Positions 20,128-29,844 of a stretch of 64,000 nt of DNA are shown in pieces. A program made the translations under genes and the position numbers. Origin of the DNA: an uncultured Dechloromonas sp. (GTDB lineage: Bacteria > Pseudomonadota > Gammaproteobacteria > Burkholderiales > Rhodocyclaceae). The notes under the pieces were generated by a model. It was not told where the DNA came from and searched no databases. It worked only from the letters and a program-made list of their open reading frames with translations. Each line of letters starts with the position of its first letter. Position 1 is the stretch's first letter. The stretch is taken from assembly GCF_945957265.1 (NCBI RefSeq), contig NZ_CAMFKO010000009.1, positions 45,868-109,867 on the forward strand, given 5' to 3'.

Positions 20128-21228
20128 ATGGGACACAAAATTGCAGTCATCGCGGGCGACGGCATCGGCCAGGAAGTCATGCCCGAAGGGCTGCGCGTGC
20201 TCGAGGCGGCGATGCGCAAGTTCGGCCTCGATCTCGAATTCACCGCCTTCGACTGGGCGCACTGCGACTATTACCTCGAACACGGCCAGATGATGCCGGA
20301 CGACTGGTTTGCCCAGCTCAAGGACTTCGACGCCATCTACTTCGGCGCCGTCGGCTGGCCGGCGACCGTGCCGGACCACATCTCGCTGTGGGGCTCGCTG
20401 CTCAAGTTCCGCCGCGAATTCGACCAGTACGCCAACGTTCGCCCGGTGCGCCTGATGCCGGGCATTCCCTGTCCGCTGGCCGGCAAGCAGGTCGGCGACA
20501 TCGACTTCTACGTCATCCGCGAGAATACCGAGGGCGAGTATTCCTCGATCGGCGGCCGCATCTTCGAAGGCAGCGAGCGCGAAACGGTGATCCAGGAGTC
20601 GATCTTCACGCGCAAAGGCACCGACCGCATCCTGAAATTCGCCTTCGACCTGGCGCAGACAAGGCCGAAGAAGCATGTCACCTCGGCCACCAAGTCGAAC
20701 GGCATCGCCATCAGCATGCCCTACTGGGACGAGCGCCTGGAGGCCATGGCCGGCAATTACCCCGAGGTGCGCTGGGACAAGTACCACATCGACATCCTGA
20801 CCGCCCGCTTCGTGCTCAGCCCGGAGCGCTTCGACGTCGTCGTCGCCTCCAACCTGTTCGGCGACATCCTGTCCGACCTTGGCCCGGCGTGCACCGGCAC
20901 CATCGGCATCGCGCCGTCGGCCAACCTGAATCCGGATCGCACCTTTCCCTCGCTGTTCGAGCCGGTGCACGGCTCGGCTCCCGACATCGCCGGCCGGGGC
21001 ATCGCCAATCCCATCGCCATGATCTGGTCGGGCGCCATGATGCTGGATTTCCTGGGGCAGGGCGACGCCCGCTACAAGGCTGCCCACGATGCCATCATGC
21101 AGGCCGTCGAGCACGTGCTGGTCGCCGGGCCGCGCACGCCGGACATGGGCGGCACGGCCGGCACGGTGGAACTCGGCAGCGCGATTGCCGAGGCCCTGGC
21201 GCAAGCGGGAGCCCGACCCGACCGATGA
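20128..21228 (+). CDS. ttuC: tartrate dehydrogenase / decarboxylating D-malate dehydrogenase family
   Basis: IAVIAGDGIGQEVMPEGLRVLE...IRENTEGEYSSIGGR...VVASNLFGDILSDLGPACTGTIGIAPSANLNP...EPVHGSAPDIAG. Confidence 0.9.
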   Translation: MGHKIAVIAGDGIGQEVMPEGLRVLEAAMRKFGLDLEFTAFDWAHCDYYLEHGQMMPDDWFAQLKDFDAIYFGAVGWPATVPDHISLWGSLLKFRREFDQYANVRPVRLMPGIPCPLAGKQVGDIDFYVIRENTEGEYSSIGGRIFEGSERETVIQESIFTRKGTDRILKFAFDLAQTRPKKHVTSATKSNGIAISMPYWDERLEAMAGNYPEVRWDKYHIDILTARFVLSPERFDVVVASNLFGDILSDLGPACTGTIGIAPSANLNPDRTFPSLFEPVHGSAPDIAGRGIANPIAMIWSGAMMLDFLGQGDARYKAAHDAIMQAVEHVLVAGPRTPDMGGTAGTVELGSAIAEALAQAGARPDR

Positions 21229-22166
21229 ATGCCTTCCTCCATCAGCTCGCGCTCGGCGTGCCCCTGTTCGCGCTGATCCTGCTCGGCTATCTGCTGATGC
21301 GGGTCGGCGGCTGGCCGAAGGCGATGTCGCATCACCTGACCACCTTCGTGTTCAGCGTCGGCTTGCCGGCCATGCTGTTCCGGATGATGAGCGACCTGTC
21401 GAAACTGCCGCCGGTGGACGGCCGGCTGCTCATCGCCTTCTTCGGCGCCTGCCTGATCGTTTTCGTGGTCGGCCGGCTGGTCGCCTGGAAGCTGTTCGGC
21501 CTCGACGGCATCGGGCAATCGGTGTTCGGCGTCGGCTGCATCTTCTCCAACAACATCATGCTCGGCCTGCCGCTGGCCAAGGCCTCGCTGGGCGACCAGG
21601 CCATCCCGTCCGTCGCGCTGGTGCTGGTCTTCAACGCGCTCGTCCTGTGGAGCCTGGTCAGCCTGTCGGTCGAATGGCACCGGCACGGCAGCCTGTCGTT
21701 CAAGGGCATTCGGGATACGCTGAAAGGCGTGCTGCGCAATCCGATCATCCTCTCCATCCTGGCCGGCAGCGCCTTCGGCCTGACCGGTGCCAGCCTGCCG
21801 GAAATCGTCGATAGCCCGCTCAGGATGGTCGGCCAGACCGGCATGCCGCTGGCGCTGGTGGCGCTCGGCATGAGCCTGGCCGACTACGATCTCAAGGACG
21901 AATGGCGGCTCAGCCTGGGCATCGCCGGCCTCAAGCTCCTGCTCCTGCCGCTCCTCGTGTTCGGCCTGGCCCGGCTGATCGGCCTGCCTGAGCAGGAAAC
22001 CCGGGTCATCGTCCTGCTCGGTTCCATCGGTTTGGGCGCCAATGTCTTCCTGATGGCCCGCCAGTTCAAGGCCGTGGAGGGGGGCATGGCCGGCGCGCTG
22101 ATCATCTCCACCATGTGCTCGGCCGTCACCACGCCGCTTTTCATGGCGCTGCTCAGTCACTTCTGA
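21225..22166 (+). CDS. AEC (auxin efflux carrier) family transporter
   Basis: MNAFLHQLALGVPLFALILLGYLLMRVGGWP..., in-frame Met at 21225 overlapping the upstream stop. Confidence 0.85.
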   Translation: MNAFLHQLALGVPLFALILLGYLLMRVGGWPKAMSHHLTTFVFSVGLPAMLFRMMSDLSKLPPVDGRLLIAFFGACLIVFVVGRLVAWKLFGLDGIGQSVFGVGCIFSNNIMLGLPLAKASLGDQAIPSVALVLVFNALVLWSLVSLSVEWHRHGSLSFKGIRDTLKGVLRNPIILSILAGSAFGLTGASLPEIVDSPLRMVGQTGMPLALVALGMSLADYDLKDEWRLSLGIAGLKLLLLPLLVFGLARLIGLPEQETRVIVLLGSIGLGANVFLMARQFKAVEGGMAGALIISTMCSAVTTPLFMALLSHF

Positions 22167-22225
22167 AATCGGGCCGGGGTGCGATACGCATCCCGGTTTG
22201 CGCAAGGGGCGGTGCGTTGCGCCGC

Positions 22226-22258
22226 AAAAAAAATGCCCGCGTTGTGCGGGCATTTTTC
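22226..22258. terminator. bidirectional intrinsic terminator between AEC transporter and bamD
   Basis: AAAAATGCCCGC-gttgt-GCGGGCATTTTT hairpin with flanking A/T tracts. Confidence 0.85.
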
Positions 22259-22276
22259 TTGATCAGCGTCGTTCGC

Positions 22277-23098
22277 TTACCAGAGCTTCCACCAGGCGGT
22301 CTTGCGCTCCAGACCGTCCTTGTAGAAACGGCTGTCCGGGAAGTTCTTCTTCAGCACGCGGTTGGCGTCGTCGCGCAAATCCGTCATGCCCAGCTTGTCG
22401 TAGGCGGTGACCATGACGTACATGGCTTCTTCTATCGCCGGGGCCTGCGGGTAGGTCTTGATCGCGTACTGGGCGCGGTTGGCCGCCGCGATGTAGGCGC
22501 CCCGCTTGACGTAGTAGCGCGCGACGTGGACTTCGAGCGAGGCCATGGCATTGACCAGGTAGTTCATGCGCAAGGTCGCATCCGGCGCGTATTTGCTGTT
22601 CGGGAAGCGGTTGACCAGTTCCTTGAAGGCTTCGAACGATTCGCGGGCGGCCTTCGGGTCGCGCTCGGTCGGGTCCTGCGAACTGACGTAGGCGGTCAGG
22701 CCGAGGTCTTCGTTGAAGTTGATCAGGCCCTTCAGGTAATAGACGTAGTCGACCGTCGGGTGGCTGGGGTGCAGCTTGATGAAGCGGTCGCAGGCGGCGA
22801 GGGCGGAACCGGGCTCGTTCGCCTTCCAGTACACGTAGCCCAGTTCGAGCTGGGCCTGCTGGGCGTAGCGGCCGTACGGGAAACGGGCTTCGAGCTTTTC
22901 CAGGTACTTGGCCGATTTGTCCCAGGCGCCTTCGCCCTGGGCATCCTTGGCTTCGGAGTAAAGCTTGCCGGCGGACCAGCCGCTGGTCTCGTCGTATTTT
23001 TCCGAAGAACCGCATCCTGCGATGAGGGCTGCCACAAATAGTGCCAGCAATGTGCGGATGAGGGCGGGGAAAGACGGGAATGCGGGTAAACTTCGCAT
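22277..23098 (-). CDS. bamD: outer membrane protein assembly factor BamD
   Basis: Lipoprotein signal (AALIAGCGSS), LYSEAKDAQGEGAWDKSAKYLEKLEARFPYGRYAQQAQLELGYVYWK. Confidence 0.93.
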   Translation of the reverse strand: MRSLPAFPSFPALIRTLLALFVAALIAGCGSSEKYDETSGWSAGKLYSEAKDAQGEGAWDKSAKYLEKLEARFPYGRYAQQAQLELGYVYWKANEPGSALAACDRFIKLHPSHPTVDYVYYLKGLINFNEDLGLTAYVSSQDPTERDPKAARESFEAFKELVNRFPNSKYAPDATLRMNYLVNAMASLEVHVARYYVKRGAYIAAANRAQYAIKTYPQAPAIEEAMYVMVTAYDKLGMTDLRDDANRVLKKNFPDSRFYKDGLERKTAWWKLW

Positions 23099-23100
23099 CT

Positions 23101-24057
23101 ATGAATGATCCTATTGAAGATTCCGGCGATTATAGCCGAACTGAACCGCTCCGCCTGACCGTCCCCGAAGCATCTACCGGTCGTCGCCTCGACCAGGTGC
23201 TGGCCGACCTGTTGCCGCAGCATTCGCGCAATCGCCTCCAGGGCTGGGTCAAGGATGGCTGCGTGCTGGTCGATGACAAGTTGGAAACCGAGCCCAAGCG
23301 GAAACTGCTGGGCGGCCAGGTGCTGCTCGTGGAGGAGCCGGAAGAGGCGCGCAACCAGGTCGATCAACCCGAAGACATTCCGCTCGACGTCGTTTACGAG
23401 GACGAGACGCTGCTGGTGATCAACAAGCCGGCCGGCCTGGTCGTCCATCCCGGCAGCGGCAACTGGAGCGGAACGCTGATGAATGCCCTGCTGCACCACG
23501 TGCCGGGCATCGACCAGATTCCCCGCGCCGGTATCGTCCATCGCCTGGACAAGGACACCAGCGGCCTGATGGTGGTCGCCAAGACCCTGGAGGCGCAGAC
23601 CGATCTGGTGCGCCAGTTGCAGGCACGGACCGTCAAGCGCATTTACCTGGCCTTCGCGGCGGGCGTGATCAAGAAGGATGGCGGCGTCGATTCGCCCATC
23701 GGCCGGCACCCCACGCAGCGCATCAAGATGGCGGTGGTTCCCGAGAACCGGGGCGGCAAGCCGGCCTTGACCTGGTATCGCGTGCTCGATTCCTTCCCCT
23801 ATTGCACCTTCGTCGAGTGTTCGCTGGAAACCGGGCGAACCCACCAGATTCGCGTCCACCTCGCGTCGATCAACCATCCCCTGGTCGGCGACCCGGTCTA
23901 CGGCAAGAACAACCCCAAGCTGCCGGAGTTCCCGCGGCAGGCGCTGCATGCTACGCGCCTCGGCCTCGTTCATCCGCTGACCGGCCTCAAGATGCAGTGG
24001 GAGGTGCCGATGCCCGAGGACATGAGGAACCTGCTCGATACCCTGCGCTATGGCTGA
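23101..24057 (+). CDS. rluD: 23S rRNA pseudouridine synthase RluD
   Basis: S4-like N-terminus; GIVHRLDKDTSGLMVVAKT, ETGRTHQIRVHLASINHPLVGDPVYG. Confidence 0.95.
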   Translation: MNDPIEDSGDYSRTEPLRLTVPEASTGRRLDQVLADLLPQHSRNRLQGWVKDGCVLVDDKLETEPKRKLLGGQVLLVEEPEEARNQVDQPEDIPLDVVYEDETLLVINKPAGLVVHPGSGNWSGTLMNALLHHVPGIDQIPRAGIVHRLDKDTSGLMVVAKTLEAQTDLVRQLQARTVKRIYLAFAAGVIKKDGGVDSPIGRHPTQRIKMAVVPENRGGKPALTWYRVLDSFPYCTFVECSLETGRTHQIRVHLASINHPLVGDPVYGKNNPKLPEFPRQALHATRLGLVHPLTGLKMQWEVPMPEDMRNLLDTLRYG

Positions 24058-24790
24058 GTTGCTGGTTCCCGACTGGCCGGCCCCGGCTGCGGTGCGCGCC
24101 TTGCAAACGACGCGCCTCGGCGGCTGCAGTGCCGCGCCATGGGATAGCCTGAATCTCGGCGATCATGTCGGCGACGATCCGGCCAGCGTCCTGGCAAACC
24201 GCGCCCGCTTGCGCAGCGGCTTGCCGGGCGAGCCGGCCTGGTTGAAACAGGTGCATGGCACGCGGGTGGTCGATGCGGCCTTGCGCAGTTCCGACGCCGT
24301 CGAGGCGGATGCGGCGTATGCCCGCCAGGCCGGGGCTGTCTGCGTTGTCATGACGGCCGACTGCCTGCCGGTGCTGTTCTGCAACCGTGCCGGAACGGTC
24401 GTGGCGGCGGCCCATGCCGGCTGGCGCGGTCTGCAGGCCGGCGTGCTGGAGGAGACCATCGCCGCCATGGCCGAAGCGCCGGGCAATTTGCTGGCCTGGC
24501 TGGGGCCGGCTATCGGGCCGGCTCGCTTCGAGGTCGGCGACGAGGTGCGGGCGGCGTTCGTCGCCGGCGACCCGGAGGCCGCGCAGGCATTCGTGCCTGC
24601 GTCGCCGGGCAAGTGGCTGGCCGACATCTACCGGCTGGCGGAGCGCCGCCTGCGCGCAGCCGGCCTGGCGTCGATTCACGGTGGGGGGCTATGCACGGTC
24701 AGCGACGGCGAGCGATATTTCTCCTACCGCCGCGACGGCGTGACCGGTCGCATGGCGACGCTGATCTGGCTGGCCGCCGACGGCGTATAA
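24050..24790 (+). CDS. pgeF: peptidoglycan editing factor PgeF (YfiH family)
   Basis: LKQVHGTRVVD, VMTADCLPVLFCNRAGTVVAAAHAGWRGLQAGVLE. Confidence 0.93.
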   Translation: MAELLVPDWPAPAAVRALQTTRLGGCSAAPWDSLNLGDHVGDDPASVLANRARLRSGLPGEPAWLKQVHGTRVVDAALRSSDAVEADAAYARQAGAVCVVMTADCLPVLFCNRAGTVVAAAHAGWRGLQAGVLEETIAAMAEAPGNLLAWLGPAIGPARFEVGDEVRAAFVAGDPEAAQAFVPASPGKWLADIYRLAERRLRAAGLASIHGGGLCTVSDGERYFSYRRDGVTGRMATLIWLAADGV

Positions 24791-24818
24791 TCCGGCGCTT
24801 TTCATCAGGCCGACATTC

Positions 24819-25586
24819 GTGAGCACATTATCCTGGATCATTGCCGTATCGCTGGCCGGCGGCGCGCTGAGCGTTGCTGCCGCGGCGGCACTGAGCCTCT
24901 CGGTCGGGGTGCATCGGGTCAATATCCTGATCTCGTACGCCATCGGCGCCCTGCTTGGCGCGGCATTCCTGGAGATCCTGCCGCATGCGCTTGAGCATGG
25001 CGATCCGCACAAGATGGCGGCCACCGTGCTGTTCGGGATCATGGTGTTTTTCGTCCTTGAAAAACTGGTCCTCTGGAGGCATTGCCACCACGATCACTGC
25101 GAGGCCCACGAAGCCCATGCCCCGGCGCACGACCATGGACGCTCGGGCCTGCTGATCCTGGTCGGCGATACCTTCCACAATTTCGTGGACGGCATCCTCA
25201 TCGCCGCGGCCTTCCTCGAAAACACCGAGCTCGGGATCGTCACGGCGCTGGCCATCATCGCCCACGAAATTCCGCAGGAAGTCGGCGATTACCTGATCCT
25301 CCTGCATTCCGGCTACAGCAGGCTCAAGGCGCTGGCCTTCAACCTGTTGTCCAGTCTGGCCACGCTGGCCGGCGCGATGCTGGCCTATTTCGCCCTGTCG
25401 GAACTGACCGAGTGGATTCCGACCCTGCTCGGCCTGGCGGCGGCGAGCATGATCTATGTCGCGGTCGCCGACCTGATACCGGGGCTGCACAAGCGAACGG
25501 AACTGAAGGCGACCCTGCAGCAGGTCCTGCTGATCGGCTCGGGCATTGCGTCCATCGCGCTGGTCAGGGCGCTGGTCGGCGAGTAA
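24819..25586 (+). CDS. ZIP family metal transporter
   Basis: GTG start; His-rich loop HCHHDHCEAHEAHAPAHDHG; DTFHNFVDGILIAAAF, IIAHEIPQEVGDYLIL. Confidence 0.92.
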   Translation: MSTLSWIIAVSLAGGALSVAAAAALSLSVGVHRVNILISYAIGALLGAAFLEILPHALEHGDPHKMAATVLFGIMVFFVLEKLVLWRHCHHDHCEAHEAHAPAHDHGRSGLLILVGDTFHNFVDGILIAAAFLENTELGIVTALAIIAHEIPQEVGDYLILLHSGYSRLKALAFNLLSSLATLAGAMLAYFALSELTEWIPTLLGLAAASMIYVAVADLIPGLHKRTELKATLQQVLLIGSGIASIALVRALVGE

Positions 25587-25617
25587 CTGCCGCCCGGCCC
25601 GGGGCGGCGAGCTCGCC

Positions 25618-25836
25618 CTAGGTGCCCGTGTCCTGGCGGTTCTTCTCCGCCATCATCTCCTTGAAGCGCCGGCGCTCCCGGCGTACCCGTGATCCGGCAA
25701 AGTAGAGCAGGAGGCCGCAGGGCAGGGCGCCATAGAACAGGAACGAGATGATCCCGGATATGACGGTCGGCTCGTTGGCGGCGACCAGGACGGTGACGTA
25801 AAGCCACCCGATGACGATGATCAGTACGAGCGACAT
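25618..25836 (-). CDS. small hypothetical membrane protein
   Basis: 72 aa, two hydrophobic segments and basic C-terminus. Confidence 0.55.
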   Translation of the reverse strand: MSLVLIIVIGWLYVTVLVAANEPTVISGIISFLFYGALPCGLLLYFAGSRVRRERRRFKEMMAEKNRQDTGT

Positions 25837-25963
25837 GGCATGGCGTCGCGGCTAGGCGAGTAAATCATTTCAAGAGTCCGGCTGATTGCAACAATGTACG
25901 GCGCGAGGGCGTCCGCGACGCCAGAATTATGCATGCAAATGCATTGACAGCGCCGAAGCGGGT

Positions 25964-27745
25964 ATGGAGAATCCAGAGGCTCAAGCCCCCGAAACTACAG
26001 ATACGAGACTTCCCATGGCGCAGGGATCGAACAACAACGACGCTTTCATGGGTTCTGCCGCGCAGTTCATGCAGGCAGGGCAGAACATGATGCAGCAGTT
26101 CATGGATTATCTCGGCAAGTCGGGCGCTCAGTCCGCTGCCATGCCACCGCCGGTTGCCGATCCGCAGGCGCTGACTACGCTGCAGAAACAGTTCATGGAC
26201 CAGCAGATGTCGCTGTGGCAGTCGGTACTCGCCAAGCAGCAGGGCCAGGAACCCGCCTTCAAGGTGGCGCCGGAGCCGGGCGATCGGCGTTTTTCGGCAC
26301 CGGAGTGGAAGGAAAGCCCGATCTACGATTACCTGCACCAGGCCTACCTGCTCAATACCCAGTACCTGAAGCAGATGGTCGAGGTGATTCCGGCCCAGGA
26401 CGACAAGGCCAAGGAGCGCATGCGTTTCCTGGCACGCCAGATGGCCGATGCCATGGCGCCGTCGAATTTCGCCGCGACCAATCCTGAGTTCATCAAACTG
26501 GCCCTCGAAACCAAGGGGCAGAGCATCACCGACGGCATCAACAACCTGATCAAGGATTTCGAAAAAGGCCGTATTTCGATGACCGACGAGTCGGTGTTCG
26601 AGGTCGGCAAGAACATCGCGACGACGGAAGGTGCCGTCGTTTTCGAAAACGACCTGATGCAGTTGATCCAGTACGCGCCGCTCACCCCCAAGGTCGGAAC
26701 CCGGCCGCTGGTCGTCGTGCCGCCGTGCATCAACAAGTTCTACATCATGGACCTGCAGCCGGACAATTCGTTGATCCGCTACGCTGTGGAGCAGGGCAAC
26801 ACGGTATTCCTGGTTTCCTGGCGCAACCCGCAGGAAGAACTGGGACATCTCGGCTGGGACGACTACCTCGAGCAGGGGCCGATCGCCGCCTTGCAGGTGG
26901 CCCGGGAAATCACCAAGGTCAAGCAGGTCAATGCGCTGGGCTTTTGTGTCGGCGGCACCGTTCTCACCTCGGCCCTGGCCGTGCTCAAGGCCCGTGGCGA
27001 GAGCCCGGTGGCGTCGCTGACCCTGCTCACGACGCTGCTCGATTTCTCCGATACCGGCGAAATCGGCCTGTTCATCGACGAGCAAGGCGTGGCGACACGC
27101 GAGTCGACGATCGGCCAGGGCGGACTGCTGCCGGCGCGCGACCTGCAGAATACCTTCTCCTTTCTGCGCGCCAACGACCTGGTCTGGAACTACGTGACCG
27201 GCAACTATCTCAAGGGACAGAAGCCGCAGGCTTTCGACCTGCTCTACTGGAACTCCGATTCGACCAACCTGCCGGGACCGTTCGCCGCCTGGTACATGCG
27301 CAACATGTATCTGGAAAACAGCCTGCGCGTGCCGGGCAAGCTGACCATGTGCGGCGAGCAGGTCGACCTGGGCAAGCTCGACATGCCGGTCTATCTGCTG
27401 GCCACCCGCGAGGATCACATCGTGCCGTGGCAGTCGGCCTACCAGAGCACACGCCTGCTGGGCGGCAAGATTCGCTTCGTGCTGGGCGCTTCCGGCCACA
27501 TCGCCGGGGTGATCAATCCGGTCAGCAAGAACAAGCGCAGCTACTGGGTGAACGATGAGGTGAAAACCGATGCCGAGGGCTGGCTGGCCGCGGCGGAGGA
27601 AAGGAAGGGAAGCTGGTGGGCCGACTGGGCCGGCTGGCTGAAACCGTTGTCAGGAGAGCAGCGGGCACCGCGCAAGCCGGGAAATGCCAAATACAAGGCC
27701 ATCGAGCCAGCGCCCGGACGCTACGTCAAGGAACGCGCGGTATAA
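25964..27745 (+). CDS. phaC: class I poly(3-hydroxyalkanoate) synthase
   Basis: VNALGFCVGGTVLTSALAVL (lipase-like box with Cys), FYIMDLQPDNSLIRYAVEQGNTVFLVSWRNP, REDHIVPWQSAY, LGASGHIAGVINP. Confidence 0.95.
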   Translation: MENPEAQAPETTDTRLPMAQGSNNNDAFMGSAAQFMQAGQNMMQQFMDYLGKSGAQSAAMPPPVADPQALTTLQKQFMDQQMSLWQSVLAKQQGQEPAFKVAPEPGDRRFSAPEWKESPIYDYLHQAYLLNTQYLKQMVEVIPAQDDKAKERMRFLARQMADAMAPSNFAATNPEFIKLALETKGQSITDGINNLIKDFEKGRISMTDESVFEVGKNIATTEGAVVFENDLMQLIQYAPLTPKVGTRPLVVVPPCINKFYIMDLQPDNSLIRYAVEQGNTVFLVSWRNPQEELGHLGWDDYLEQGPIAALQVAREITKVKQVNALGFCVGGTVLTSALAVLKARGESPVASLTLLTTLLDFSDTGEIGLFIDEQGVATRESTIGQGGLLPARDLQNTFSFLRANDLVWNYVTGNYLKGQKPQAFDLLYWNSDSTNLPGPFAAWYMRNMYLENSLRVPGKLTMCGEQVDLGKLDMPVYLLATREDHIVPWQSAYQSTRLLGGKIRFVLGASGHIAGVINPVSKNKRSYWVNDEVKTDAEGWLAAAEERKGSWWADWAGWLKPLSGEQRAPRKPGNAKYKAIEPAPGRYVKERAV

Positions 27746-27765
27746 AACTTCCCGAGGAGATAAAA

Positions 27766-28506
27766 ATGTCCCGAGTTGCACTGATTACCGGCGGTATGGG
27801 CGGGCTTGGCGAAGCCATCTGCATCAAGATGGCAGCGCTGGGCTACAAGGTCGTGACCACGTATTCGCCGGGCAATGCCAAGGTGGATGGATGGCTGAAG
27901 GGCATGAACAACATGGGCTATGGCTTCAAGGCCTACCCGTGCGACGTGACCGATTTCGATTCGGCCAAGGCCTGTGTCGATACGGTGACCCGGGAGGTCG
28001 GCCCGGTCGACGTGCTGGTCAACAACGCCGGCATCACCCGCGACATGACCTTCAAGAAGATGACCAAGGCCGACTGGGATGCGGTCATGAACACCAATCT
28101 CGATTCCGTCTTCAACATGACCAAGCAGGTCATGGACGGCATGATCGAGCGCAAGTGGGGGCGCGTGGTCAACGTATCCTCGGTCAATGGCCAGAAGGGC
28201 GCCTTCGGCCAAACCAACTATTCGGCGGCCAAGGCAGGCATGCATGGCTTCACCAAGGCGCTGGCCCTGGAAGTGGCGAAGCAGGGCGTGACCGTGAACA
28301 CCATTTCCCCGGGTTATATCGGTACCAAGATGGTGACCGCCATTCCGCAGGAAATCCTCGATTCGAAAATTCTGCCGCAGATCCCGGTCAACCGCCTGGG
28401 CAAACCGGAAGAAATCGCCGGCCTCGTTGCCTATCTCGCTTCCGATGAAGCGGCATTCGTCACCGGGGCCAATATTTCCATCAACGGCGGCCAGCACATG
28501 TTCTGA
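27766..28506 (+). CDS. phaB: acetoacetyl-CoA reductase
   Basis: SDR fold: ALITGGMGGLGEAIC, NNAGITRD, NYSAAKAGMHGFTKALALE; RBS before 27766. Confidence 0.92.
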   Translation: MSRVALITGGMGGLGEAICIKMAALGYKVVTTYSPGNAKVDGWLKGMNNMGYGFKAYPCDVTDFDSAKACVDTVTREVGPVDVLVNNAGITRDMTFKKMTKADWDAVMNTNLDSVFNMTKQVMDGMIERKWGRVVNVSSVNGQKGAFGQTNYSAAKAGMHGFTKALALEVAKQGVTVNTISPGYIGTKMVTAIPQEILDSKILPQIPVNRLGKPEEIAGLVAYLASDEAAFVTGANISINGGQHMF

Positions 28507-28556
28507 CCGACGTACTTTTTACCCCGCTCTATTTAAATCAAGGAAGGAAAAATACT

Positions 28557-29300
28557 ATGACGCAACGTATTGCTCTCGTTACTGGCGCTATGGGTGGTCT
28601 TGGAACCGCAATCTGTCAGCAACTGGCTGCTGCCGGCCACAAGGTGGTTGCTTCTTACCACCCGCAATTCGACAACAAGGAAGAGTGGCTGAAGGATATG
28701 GCTGCCGCCGGTTTCAACGATTTCGTCTGTGTCGCTGGCGACGTTTCCTCGCTGGAAGACTGCCAGAAGATGGTTGCCGAAGCTGAAGCCGCTGCTGGCC
28801 CGATCGACATCCTGATCAACAACGCCGGTATCACCCGCGACCGCATGTTTGCCAAGATGGAAAAGGATGGCTGGGATGCCGTCATCGCCACCAACCTGAC
28901 CTCGCTGTTCAACATGACCAAGCAAGTCTCCGCCAAGATGGCCGAGCGCGGCTGGGGTCGCATCGTGAACATCTCCTCCGTCAACGGCGTCAAGGGTCAG
29001 GCTGGCCAGACCAACTACTCCGCTGCCAAGGCCGGCGTCATTGGCTTCACCAAGGCACTGGCCGCCGAACTGGCAAACAAGGGCGTGACCGTCAACGCCA
29101 TCTGCCCGGGCTACGTCGCCACCAAGATGGTCATGGCCATCAAGCCGGAAGTGCTGCAGACCATCGTCGACTCCGTGCCGATGAAGCGTCTGGCCAAGCC
29201 GGAAGAAATCGGCTACGCCTGCGCCTACCTGTCGAACGAACTGTCCGGCTTCACCACCGGCGCCACCATCAACATCAACGGCGGCCTGTACTACCAGTAA
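28557..29300 (+). CDS. phaB: acetoacetyl-CoA reductase (second tandem paralogue)
   Basis: ALVTGAMGGLGTAIC, NNAGITRDRMFAKM, NYSAAKAGVIGFTKALAAE. Confidence 0.92.
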   Translation: MTQRIALVTGAMGGLGTAICQQLAAAGHKVVASYHPQFDNKEEWLKDMAAAGFNDFVCVAGDVSSLEDCQKMVAEAEAAAGPIDILINNAGITRDRMFAKMEKDGWDAVIATNLTSLFNMTKQVSAKMAERGWGRIVNISSVNGVKGQAGQTNYSAAKAGVIGFTKALAAELANKGVTVNAICPGYVATKMVMAIKPEVLQTIVDSVPMKRLAKPEEIGYACAYLSNELSGFTTGATININGGLYYQ

Positions 29301-29351
29301 CCGTAGATTGATGCTTTCCCATGTGTCGCAGTAAGACGCATGGGGTTAGGT

Positions 29352-29377
29352 AAAGCCCTGTAAATCAGGGCTTTTTT
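29352..29377 (+). terminator. intrinsic terminator after phaB
   Basis: AAGCCCTG-taaat-CAGGGCTTTTTT. Confidence 0.85.
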
Positions 29378-29468
29378 ATTGCCTGTAAGTTGCCATTGGT
29401 CGGGAAAAGTGAGCAGCCGTGCGATGGCAAGAGAACTGCGCAGATTTGCAATCTTGGAAGGTTCAGTT

Positions 29469-29508
29469 CGCAGCCCGGAGGGACTCGAACCCCCGACCCT
29501 CTGCTCCG
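29469..29508 (-). other. tRNA 3'-half fragment (tRNA-Arg-like), candidate att-site remnant
   Basis: Reverse strand CGGAGCAGAGGGTCGGGGGTTCGAGTCCCTCCGGGCTGCG: T-arm/TTCGAGTC and acceptor 3' strand without a matching 5' half. Confidence 0.6.
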
Positions 29509-29547
29509 CGATTGGTGTGGTTGTAGTGTGTAGCGCATCGCGCTACA

Positions 29548-29835
29548 ATGTCTGCCATGATCAAACACTTCAAACATAAGGGTCTGAAGCTGTTTTTCGA
29601 GACTGGCAACAAATCGGGAATTCGCCCGGATCACGCTGCTCGATTGGCTCGTCAGCTACGCCAGTTGAACGACGCGCGGTCGGCCAAGGAAATGAATATG
29701 CCGGGCTGGAAGCTGCATCCGCTGGCCGGCGATCTTGCCGATCACTGGTCGGTGACGGTCAACGGAAACTGGCGCGTGACTTTCACGTTTGAAGGCGAGG
29801 ACGCCATCCTGGTCGATTACCAGGACTATCACTAG
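29548..29835 (+). CDS. higB: type II toxin, RelE/HigB family
   Basis: KGLKLFFETGNKSGIRPDHAARLARQLRQL...WRVTFTFEGEDAILVDYQDYH. Confidence 0.9.
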   Translation: MSAMIKHFKHKGLKLFFETGNKSGIRPDHAARLARQLRQLNDARSAKEMNMPGWKLHPLAGDLADHWSVTVNGNWRVTFTFEGEDAILVDYQDYH

Positions 29836-29844
29836 GAGAATCGC

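Noticed and set aside
29365-29634. 89-aa reverse ORF containing SRSRGSGVRVPPG
   Set aside because: This peptide is the usual translation artefact of a tRNA 3' end, consistent with the tRNA fragment at 29469-29508
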